Shown here: piece after piece, positions 56,409 to 64,000 of the stretch
How the letters are laid out: every line of letters starts with the position of its first letter
How positions within the stretch are numbered: the first letter of the stretch is position 1
Origin: Sacculina carcini
Taxonomy: Eukaryota; Arthropoda; Thecostraca; Sacculinidae
NCBI GenBank assembly: GCA_916048095.2
Contig: OU696576.1
Location: 6,057,664 to 6,121,663, forward strand
Length of the DNA stretch: 64,000 nucleotides
Direction of reading: 5' to 3'
Position numbers and translations under genes: made by a program
Notes under the pieces: model-generated
The model's database searches: none
What the model saw: the letters and a program-made list of their open reading frames with translations, nothing else
What the model was told of the DNA's origin: nothing

Positions 56409-57656
56409 TCATCTGTAGTTTACTTTTGGGTTTCTTTTTCCCTTTCTTGTGGATTTTGGTTGTGGTTTGTGAGTGGTCACTTCGTTGGTGCTGATGTATG
56501 TGTGGTCGAAGACTGCGGTGTTCGATTTCGAGGGGCTTGGTGTCATTGAGTGTTCATGTTCTTTGTTGTTGGTTTGGTGTGATTGCTCGCTGCAAGTGGA
56601 GCTGCGGCGCGAGCGAGCCGGTGTGCATTGTGATTGTGTTTCTGTGTGAGAGTCTGATTCTGCAGGTGGTGCTTGGTCGATGGTACCAGATGATTCGTTG
56701 TTTTCATCGTTTGTTTTTGTTTGCATTTGCAATTTTATTGTTTCCGCCAGGCTTTGCACAACAGTTGTTAGTGTGCACATCGCGTCGGATATTGTGCTCA
56801 GTTTGTTTTGCATTTCGTCGATGATGCGATCTTTTTCATTGCCAGAACGAGCGACTTCCGTGTATTTGCTGGATGAGCTTGATGCCAACATTTCAACCGC
56901 TTTTGAGTACGTTACTTTGTGCTGATACTTGGTTTTCAGAATTGCCTGTTCTCTCTGCTGTGTGGGACAGTCTGGCGACAGAGCATGATGCTCTCCCTTG
57001 CAGTTGGTACATTTGGCTGTGTTTGTGCACTGCTCTTCGGTGTGGTTTTGTTGGCCGCATTTCAGACAGGCCGATTGATTCTGGCAGTTAGTCGCGAAGT
57101 GTCCGATTTTTCCACATGCTCGGCATGTGATGGGTCTGGGGTACCATGCTCTTACATCATATTTCACGTACTGAAACTTCAGTTCAGTAGGGCACGTGGT
57201 TCTTTCGAATGTTAGCTGCACGATTGGAGATGTTTTTCCGTCTCTTTGTTTTGGCCGGCGTACTTCGGTCACTCCCTTGGGTGCCATCCACTCCGCCAAC
57301 TCTTCATTTGTCAGGTTGTTTAGATCAGGAGCGTAGATGCTTCCCCTTGTGTAATTGAGATGTTTATGTAGCGTGAAGTATGCTTTTTCTCCGTTCATTT
57401 GTGATGCCTCAAGGAATTTGGTAGTTTGGAATTTGTCTTTGGTACGTATTAGCACCTGACCGTTTTTCAACACGGAGACTTCGTCAGCTGAAGTGCCTCC
57501 CAATATGTTTTGTAGACCCTTTTCAATCCATGGCCAGCTTTTTTGATGGACGAGCGTCTGGTTCTCAAGACTGAGGGTGACAAATTGTCCCTCATCTGTA
57601 ACACTGTTGTCGAAGAAGTGTGGGTCCACATACCCACGCCTACCTTTTCCGGGCAT
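56409..57656 (-). CDS. ORF1 nucleocapsid-like protein (element A)
   Basis: An intact frame. An in-frame ATG lies upstream at 57722, but I chose 57656 because its product start (MPGKGRRGYVDPHFF) aligns with the ORF1 start of element B. The conserved N-terminal region contains LHKHLNYTRGSIYAPD and TELKFQYVKYDVRAWYPRP. Three CCHC zinc knuckles follow (CRACGKIGHFATNC, CLKCGQQNHTEEQC, CTNCKGEHHALSPDC; residues about 178-230 from this start). Then come a coiled-coil-like stretch (MQNKLSTISDAMCTLTTVV) and a Ser/Thr/Glu-rich, basic C-terminus. It should bind element RNA in the ribonucleoprotein particle, as I-factor ORF1 does. Confidence 0.9.
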   Translation of the reverse strand: MPGKGRRGYVDPHFFDNSVTDEGQFVTLSLENQTLVHQKSWPWIEKGLQNILGGTSADEVSVLKNGQVLIRTKDKFQTTKFLEASQMNGEKAYFTLHKHLNYTRGSIYAPDLNNLTNEELAEWMAPKGVTEVRRPKQRDGKTSPIVQLTFERTTCPTELKFQYVKYDVRAWYPRPITCRACGKIGHFATNCQNQSACLKCGQQNHTEEQCTNTAKCTNCKGEHHALSPDCPTQQREQAILKTKYQHKVTYSKAVEMLASSSSSKYTEVARSGNEKDRIIDEMQNKLSTISDAMCTLTTVVQSLAETIKLQMQTKTNDENNESSGTIDQAPPAESDSHTETQSQCTPARSRRSSTCSEQSHQTNNKEHEHSMTPSPSKSNTAVFDHTYISTNEVTTHKPQPKSTRKGKRNPKVNYR

Positions 57657-57979
57657 GGTCGCCCGTGATATTGGCACAGCTGTGCAGTTGTTGGATTTAA
57701 TAAAAAATTCGTTTCCCAACAAGTGTTTCCTTAAGAAGTAAATAAGACCGACTGGAGAAGGAGCACAATTTGGACGATGATTTAGGACATGCTGTTACTT
57801 GATTTAGGACAAACTAACAAACAGACTTAATGTGAAAAGGATGAAGAAAACTGTTTACTGACACAGACAAATTCAGTTTTGCGCTAATCTACTCACCCGA
57901 CCGCACAGAACCAAAAAAGCAACACCGCTTCACCCCACAGAGCACGCAATCCCAACACGGAACTCAGACATTGTGTCTC

Positions 57980-58010
<31 letters not shown>

Positions 58011-58802
58011 GGTTAATGCACATAACACTGTTAAGGTTCTAGTGCAGTATATATGGTTTTCGATTTGCGCTAACCGTCAGCGTCTGTGTTCTTGTCTCTT
58101 CTGGAAGAGTGATATGAATTGATGGAAACTATCCAGCGGAGGAGTTTATATGACAATTATATGTGAGGATGAGGAAATGGCCAGAAGGATTATCATATGA
58201 AATCGAGAAGTTTGGTGGATATTAGGAACTGCCTCAGAGGTTCGGTAAATTCGGTTTGGTAAAGAAGAGTATCTAGACTTGGGGGTGAGGAGAGTCCATC
58301 AGTCATGATTGATCTTTGTCTTGCGAATTTTCCACAATGCAGCATCAGGTGTGATACGGTAATGGGCACATGACAGAGTTCGCATTCTGGTCTGTCTATA
58401 CGGTCGAGAAGATAAGAGTGCGTAATGTTGGTATGTCCGGTTCTGAGTCTGAAAAGCGCTCTATCAACTATTCGCGATTTGTTGGGGCGTTGGTGGAGTC
58501 CCAGGTTGTAGTGGAGGAGGCACTTCGAGTTGCTGAGGACATCCTGGAAATGTTTTGAGATGAACTGAACTTTTGCCAATTTGTTGACGAATGGAAATAG
58601 GTCAGTGGCTGAGAGTGGCGGAGTCATGATCTGTCCGTTGTTCGTAGCCTTTTTGGCTGCTATGTCCGCGAGCTCGTTGCCTTTGATGCTGGAGTGGCTC
58701 GGTATCCAAAGGAATTTTGTTGTGCGACCCGACTTTATAATTTTTATATATAGCAAAATGATGAGCTCTGCAAGGTGGTTTTTTGCGGAGTATGCTGATA
58801 TG
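57980..58802 (-). mobile_element. 5'-truncated second copy of element A
   Basis: Carries the (CAA)n tail (57980-58011), the 3' UTR and the last roughly 200 codons of ORF2 (RNase H end), then stops abruptly at about 58800. It is about 99 percent identical to 52369-53180; I noted only a handful of substitutions. It is flanked by the same 14-bp AGACATTGTGTCTC at 57966-57979 and 58803-58816. Truncation at the 5' end is typical of incomplete target-primed reverse transcription. Confidence 0.93.
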
Positions 58803-58816
58803 AGACATTGTGTCTC

Positions 58817-59324
58817 AACCTCAATTTATACGATGGTATTGTAGCCGATGCGCCACACTCAGTGCATTTTATGTTTATTTTATTGTCATTGCTATTATTA
58901 TGTATTCATTTGATCATCACATTATATCGCATTATCATGTTATATATAAATATGTATGTGTTCGATCTGCTACATGTTAAATTGTTTATTATGCATCGGT
59001 GGCGCAAGCAATACACACACGAGTCTTACCGTACGCACGGGTTTTGATCGCTGAGGCCGTTTGCCATTATTTTACTTTTGTAGGCGTCCCTACAGTATAA
59101 CGAATTACGCAACATGCATATAGGTTGTCGCGGCAAATACACGACCTAAACAAACACCTGGAACGACCTATCTGCACACAAGTTATTCCAAACGGCTGAA
59201 CCAACGACACAAAAAAACAAGTTCTGCCACACCAATCGCGTGTCTGCCCCGAACTCAAACTTACGCACGGCACACAATATATAAATTATAAGTGTTACTG
59301 CCATTGCAGTGAATTATCGACATG
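58817..59324. other. No gene; left copy of a direct repeat before the gap
   Basis: AT-rich sequence with no coding signal. 59222-59292 (TCTGCC...GCGTGTCTGCCCCGAACTC...ACACAATATATAAATTATAAG) is repeated after the gap at 59825-59893, suggesting tandem copies or terminal repeats that the assembly could not join. Confidence 0.65.
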
Positions 59325-59824
59325 NNNNNNNNNNNNNNNNNNNNNNNNNNNNNNNNNNNNNNNNNNNNNNNNNNNNNNNNNNNNNNNNNNNNNNNNNNNN
59401 NNNNNNNNNNNNNNNNNNNNNNNNNNNNNNNNNNNNNNNNNNNNNNNNNNNNNNNNNNNNNNNNNNNNNNNNNNNNNNNNNNNNNNNNNNNNNNNNNNNN
59501 NNNNNNNNNNNNNNNNNNNNNNNNNNNNNNNNNNNNNNNNNNNNNNNNNNNNNNNNNNNNNNNNNNNNNNNNNNNNNNNNNNNNNNNNNNNNNNNNNNNN
59601 NNNNNNNNNNNNNNNNNNNNNNNNNNNNNNNNNNNNNNNNNNNNNNNNNNNNNNNNNNNNNNNNNNNNNNNNNNNNNNNNNNNNNNNNNNNNNNNNNNNN
59701 NNNNNNNNNNNNNNNNNNNNNNNNNNNNNNNNNNNNNNNNNNNNNNNNNNNNNNNNNNNNNNNNNNNNNNNNNNNNNNNNNNNNNNNNNNNNNNNNNNNN
59801 NNNNNNNNNNNNNNNNNNNNNNNN
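59325..59824. other. Assembly gap (500 N)
   Basis: Exactly 500 N, a conventional placeholder, so the true gap size is unknown. Frames crossing it are meaningless. Confidence 0.99.
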
Positions 59825-60027
59825 TCTGCCCCACCAACCGCGTGTCTGTCCCGAACTCAAACATACGCACGACACACAATATATAAATTATAAGGCTGCC
59901 AATCAATAACAATGTAAATGAAATAAACAATGGAAAAAGGAGCGACATAAGTAATAAAAATGGTGTGCCAAAATACACGAATAGAACACATTAACATTTA
60001 CAAATAATGAATGACGCTTACACTATT

Positions 60028-61140
60028 TCATAAAATGAGTCATGGCTTCGTTCACATATGATAACCCTGTTCTATACCAATGAGCCAGCGCAGTTATGCC
60101 GCCTCATATTCAAGCATTTGTACAATAACAATTAGCTCAGAGAACTTTGCCTTTAGTCCTGTTTTTGTGTTCAAGTCGTGTAAATATTTAGGATAATACA
60201 ACCTTTCTATTCAGTATAGTGGATCCCTAGCTATCCTGTACGCAATAACACTATAAATGCTAGGCATCGGCGTAGATTTGTGTAGAGGCTCGGGGGGATG
60301 ACAGCCATTATGCATTAGTGTTCAAAGTTGACTTATTTGGCCAATTGCGTGGTACCCTCAACTATTTTCAGCCTATTCAATTGCAACACACATACCCCAA
60401 TTAAAAGTGTATTGCGTAATATATTTCTTCATATATTTATCATTTCTTGCACTGTTGGCCTATTGTCATTTGCCTTCTGTGCTGATTTTGATGATAATAT
60501 ACCCAATGAACTCAACTCAGCAGAATTTTCGGGGGGTATAATTGCATATTCATACCCCCAGTCAATTTGTTTGGGATATACATACCCCCCATACCCCCCA
60601 GGATTTACGCCCATGATGCTAGGAGCTAATATGTTGCATACTTAATTGCGATTGGGCTTCAGTAAAACTAAATCAGTGTATGTTCCTGTGTAATCGCAAG
60701 TGCCTCTGCGAATACTTCACGTGATATCCAGCAGAATTTCAGAACCTTGTACAGAATTTGTCGCTTTAGTAAAGCATTTTCGTGCGGGAAAAATTGGCTT
60801 CATTTTCCATTTAAACCCCCGTTACCTTTTGTAGTGTGTGCCTACACCGCCAACGGCTAACGGCCGTCAGCGAGTGTGTGTACAGCAGTGGTGGTGTTTG
60901 TGTCGTGGCGTTGTATCATTCTATTGTTGTTGTATTGTTATTGTTATTGTTATTGTTGTGTTGCATAATATATCGTACACCTTTCTAATATGTCTTTTTA
61001 TAAGACTTGTAATACTGAAAATTGTAGACGTAACATCTCCTGCATGCTGATACAATTTTTGTTGATATAGCCCAAGTGATCAGTGCATAATAGCTGTCAA
61101 ATTGGCAACAGGTCATTTTGAGTTTACACCGCCGAAACTT
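60028..61140 (-). repeat. Inverted, diverged segment of the 5-kb repeat family, interrupted
   Basis: Reverse-complement matches to the repeat lie at 60028-60125 (GAGCCAGCGCAGTTATG, GCCTCATATTCAAGCAT), 60178-60256 (TTTCTATTCAGTATAGTG, TGTACGCAATAACAC), 60624-60712 (TTGCGATTGGGCTTCAGT, GTGTAATCGCAAGTGC) and 61075-61140 (AATAGCTGTCAAATTGGC, TTTACACCGCCG). Order is preserved. The breaks are a hAT-like MITE (60265-60615) and an unidentified block of about 360 bp (60713-61070) rich in TTATTG repeats. Confidence 0.83.
60265..60615. mobile_element. hAT-like MITE
   Basis: 351 bp, flanked by the 8-bp direct repeat ATGCTAGG (60257-60264 and 60616-60623). Ends CATCGGCGTAGATTTG and (reverse complement) CATGGGCGTAAATCCTG are imperfect inverted repeats. 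G-rich tracts (GGGGGGTA, CATACCCCCCATACCCCCCA) lie next to both ends. No transposase. The pre-insertion sequence is visible in the 5-kb repeat (GCATGGATGG / CTCCAAGCATG region). Confidence 0.85.
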
Positions 61141-61734
61141 TCTTTAAATACACATTTGTATTTGTATTTGTATTTGTACTTCAGCCTACCACAGGCACAA
61201 TTAGCATAAAGAATAATGTAGATATACAATAATAAAACTAAATAAAATAAATAAGCCAGAATACATGTAATGTGGTGTATTACTGTGGTATTAGTGCGTG
61301 TGTGTGTGCGTTCGGGATATGGTGTTTGCATAAGCAAGTGTGTATGTGTATGTGAGTGAAAGTGTGCGTGTTTGTGTGGCTGTGATCCTTGCGCGAGCGG
61401 TAGGTGTTTGTTTGGTGAATGCGTGCGTGTCTGGTTGTACAGGCAGATGGTGTGCATGTATGTGTTTGTGTGTGGGAGCGCGCGTGTACTGCACTTTGTT
61501 GGTAACTAGGGGAAATGTGGAGCGTTCGAGGGCAGTTGGTTTAGTGGTGCGAACTGGGAGCGTGGGGCGAACGAGTGCGTTGGCAAGAGGATATCTGTTT
61601 TGTGTGGAGCTAACGCTTTGTTGCGGGATCGTGTAGGTTCGTGCGTGGATTCGTGGTCATTAACATATCGAAGTTTTCATCACTTCTTTTTCTGTACATC
61701 GTTGTTTAATACATTCACAAGCTATTTCGGCACA
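61141..61734 (+). other. Probable 5' LTR and leader of element I
   Basis: A TTTGTA hexamer run (61152-61178), then from 61271 GT-rich sequence starting TGTGGTGTATTAC that reaches the gag ATG at 61735. A 5' LTR is expected here, but without the partner LTR in the window its ends cannot be fixed. Candidate 3' boundaries are TTTTTCTGTACA (61698) and TTTCGGCACA (61733). Confidence 0.5.
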
Positions 61735-62491
61735 ATGGCAAATATGAAGCTTCATGAGATCCTGCGACAGTTCGATGGGGGGCAGGACGTCGTTCAGTGG
61801 ATAAACAAGTTCGAAAAAGTTGCAAAACTGCAGAAGATCGACGATTTGGCCAACGTGCTGCCGCTTTTTCTTGACGGAAAAGCTTACGATGTGTATAATG
61901 AGATGAACGAGCAGAAGAAGGAGGTGTACGAATACGTCAGAACGAAACTCCTCGATGCTTTTTCCGCCAATCGGTTCACTGCATACGAAAGATTCGCATG
62001 CAGCAAGTGGAGCGGTGAAACCGCGGACGTTTACATGTCCGCTCTGAGGAAACTTGCAAAACTGGCCGAAATCGAGAACGAGGACGTTCTCAAAAATGCT
62101 TTCGTGGTCGGTATGCCGCGAGATGTGTCTCGGGAGCTTAGAACAATGCCGAACATAAAGACGATTGGACTGGATGCCGTTATAGAAAGAGCCCGGGTAT
62201 TGTTGGAGGATGAGAGCGGAGACGCGGCGATGGTCTCAAAGAACGCGCAACCTACACCGGTCGAGGACAAGAAGCTGTACGGCGGGTGTTTTTTTGTGTG
62301 GAGGACCGCACTTGGCGAGGAACTGTGGTCGTGCCGTTCGTAGAGGACGTCGCCAGGTGGAATGCTTGCGATGTGGAGGACCGCACTTTAAGCGATACTG
62401 CCCGCAGCCTTCAGACGTCGTTGACTACTCGGGAAACGACGAGGGGAGAACTGGTGCGCCGGCAGTTCTCCCGGCTTTCAACGGGCAGTAG
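61735..62491 (+). pseudogene. Gag with two zinc knuckles (element I)
   Basis: ATG 61735 starts MANMKLHEILRQFDGGQD, a capsid-like helical protein (FEKVAKLQKIDDL, LPLFLDGKAYDVY, KWSGETADVYMSALRKLA, GMPRDVSRELRTM). At a run of seven T (62289-62295) the frame shifts by one base. The other frame carries two near-identical CCHC knuckles, CGGPHLARNC and CGGPHFKRYC, whose DNA (GTGGAGGACCGCACTT) is repeated. Gag would form the particle and bind RNA. The T-run shift could be decay or a slippery site; I favour decay because a second shift follows before protease. Confidence 0.82.
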
Positions 62492-64000
62492 AGGCGTTAC
62501 CGTGTGTCCCAGCCACTGTCAACGGACATCAAGTGAGTGCGGTTGTCGATACGGGGCGCACCAAAACGATGGTACTGCGACAATACGTTGGTCATGTTCA
62601 TGGTTCTTGTCGTGTAACCAGTGTTGATGGTCGGAGTGTCGAGTGCGCGGGTACCGCGACGGTGCTGTTGTCCGTTGGAGGTGAGCTTTTTCGTTTTCAT
62701 GTTATTTTAGTTGATAAGTTGTAGGGTGACGTCAGAATGATTCTTGGGATGGACGCGATCATGAGGCTTGGGGGCGCTTATATTGGAGCAGGAGGAGTGG
62801 TGTTTGGTGCGAGAGGTGTCCAGCGAGGTGTTTCGAGCGAGGGCAAATTGGTAGGCCCGATGAAAGATGCTGTCTGCGTAGTGAGCGAGAGTACACGACG
62901 TGACTGCGGGGAAACGCCCATTGAGAATACGACACGGTGTATTTTCATTGATCACTGTGACTTTGAAGCGAAATTTGACGGCAGCGGCTGGGTGGTCAAA
63001 TGGAAGTGGAGAGACGGGCCGCCCGTTTTGAGTAATACTGTCGGTTGTTACAACAGTGTTCGTGATCCAAAACTGAAGCCAAGATTTGACGAAGAGATCA
63101 AACGTTGGATCTCACTTGGTTGGCTGAAACCATGTAACTCTGCTGGAGGTGTTTTGCCTTTGATGGCAGTTGACCAATCCAACAAGAATAAGGTGAGACC
63201 TGTGCTCGACTTCAGGGAACTTAATTCGCACGTACAATGCCACGCAGGCTACGACGCACCGGTATGTGGTGAAACACTCAGAAGATGGAGGAAATGGACA
63301 GCCCCTCTGAAATTGTTTGATTTAAAATCAACTTACCTAGAGATTGGAGTGGATGAAAGCCTTTGGAAGTACGAACAAGTGGAGTACGGGAATTCGAGAT
63401 CCTTTCTGACAAGGCTTGGTTTTGGGCTCAACTGCGCACCCCACATCATGACCAAGATTCTAGCTAAGGTTTTGAGCCAAGACGAGCGCATTCAAAGTGC
63501 CACTGACTCGTACATCGACGACATACTGGTGAACGAAAGCATCGTCAGTGCAGATGAAGTAGTTCTCCATCTCCGGAAATACGGGCTAGTCGCAAAGGAT
63601 CCCGAAAAATTAGACAACGGGCGTGTGCTCGGTTTGCAACTAGTTACCCACGGAAGTGGTGAGTTGATGTTTCGGCGAGGCAACAAGGTGCCAAAATCCG
63701 TTGAAGCTGGGCTTACTAAACGTGGCCTATTTTCGCTATGTGGGAAGCTGGTGGGGCACTACCCTGTAGCGGGCTGGTTAAGGGTGGCAACCAGTTTCGT
63801 GAAGAGGTCATCACAGGAGTGTGCATGGGAGGACGTTGTCAGTGGGAGCACATTGAGAATGGCGAACTCGATGCTTGGAATGGTTGAAGAATGTGACCCT
63901 GTTCGAGGAAAGTGGTATGTACCCAAATCAAAGAAAGGAAAGGTGTGGTGTGATGCCAGCAGTCTGGCATTGTGTGTTTTGCTGGAAATAGACGGATCAG
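62492..64000 (+). pseudogene. Pol: protease, RT and start of RNase H (element I), cut by window end
   Basis: One frame (in phase with 62533) from the protease to the last base. Protease: VVDTGRTKTMVL (catalytic DTG) and MILGMDAIMRLGG. RT: NKVRPVLDFRELNSHV, LKLFDLKSTYLEIGVDE (first Asp), FLTRLGFGLNCAPHIM and SYIDDILVN (active site). RNase H begins KVWCDASSLALCVLLEIDG. The sole in-frame stop is TAG at 62722-62724, between protease and RT; the frame is open for about 425 codons afterwards. RT motifs are Ty3-like but divergent from elements C, G and H. Integrase and the 3' LTR lie beyond 64000. Confidence 0.85.

Larger units (their letters stand above)
52369..57965 (-). mobile_element. Nearly intact I-type non-LTR retrotransposon A
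   Basis: A full-length minus-strand LINE of about 5.6 kb: 5' UTR (57657-57965), ORF1 (57656-56409), 75-nt spacer, ORF2 (56333-52575), 3' UTR and a (CAA)n tail (plus-strand GTT repeats, 52369-52394). It is flanked by the 14-bp duplication AGACATTGTGTCTC (52355-52368 and 57966-57979). The only coding lesion I find is one TAA in ORF2. RNase H in ORF2 and CCHC knuckles in ORF1 place it in the I superfamily. Confidence 0.92.

Noticed and set aside
59261..59978. Frames of about 200 codons across the N gap
   Set aside because: Composed of unknown residues; no evidence.

Overview
This is eukaryotic nuclear DNA from an animal, almost certainly an invertebrate. The window is AT-rich and full of microsatellites. 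It carries I-type and CR1/L2-type non-LTR retrotransposons, Ty3-like LTR retrotransposons, hAT-like MITEs and a tRNA-derived SINE. I found no host protein-coding gene and no functional RNA gene. Essentially everything recognisable is mobile or satellite DNA, so this looks like a heterochromatin-like repeat region. The phylum cannot be fixed from the sequence alone.

Layout. (1) 1-16223 is a tandem array of a roughly 5-kb compound repeat: units 1-5330, 5331-10105, 10106-15565 and a partial fourth. It is built from 150-185-bp monomers headed by a motif close to CCGCACGACGGGCGGG, plus a block of 340-400-bp AT-rich subrepeats. Unit 1 carries a solo LTR and unit 3 a 184-bp triplication. (2) The array ends in an apparently perfect 213-bp-arm palindrome (16011-16447). 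Beyond it the same family occurs in the opposite orientation (17129-17334 and 26507-26763), interrupted by a (TA)n tract and a SINE with 14-bp target duplications. (3) 17335-26506 is a Ty3-like element (C, minus strand) with two LTRs and a tRNA-Trp-type primer site. Its integrase is split by a second LTR element (E, 18901-22832), which is non-coding and itself holds a fold-back element.

(4) 27356-29043 is an internally deleted LTR element (F). (5) 29044-38480 is an old CR1-like element (K, minus) carrying two insertions. One is a hAT-like MITE (30014-33472) that contains LTR element G. The other is LTR element H (34362-37748), whose RT segment is inverted. (6) 38546-44040 is a decayed I-type element (B, minus). 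(7) 45540-48553 is a decayed L2/CR1-like element (J, plus), followed by a 156-159-bp satellite. (8) 52369-57965 is a nearly intact I-type element (A, minus). It is followed directly by a 5'-truncated sister copy (57980-58802), and both are flanked by the same 14-bp palindromic target. (9) After a 500-N gap comes an inverted, diverged piece of the 5-kb repeat containing a hAT-like MITE. (10) From about 61271 an LTR element (I, plus) runs off the window end.

How it works together. Each intact element would encode its own copying machinery: gag or ORF1 nucleocapsid proteins, protease, reverse transcriptase, RNase H, and integrase or AP-endonuclease. Nearly all copies carry nonsense codons, frameshifts or deletions. 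The nesting order and target-site duplications give a relative history: K is older than its MITE, which is older than G; K is older than H; C is older than E; and copies A and A2 are recent. There are no operons and no host pathway to describe.
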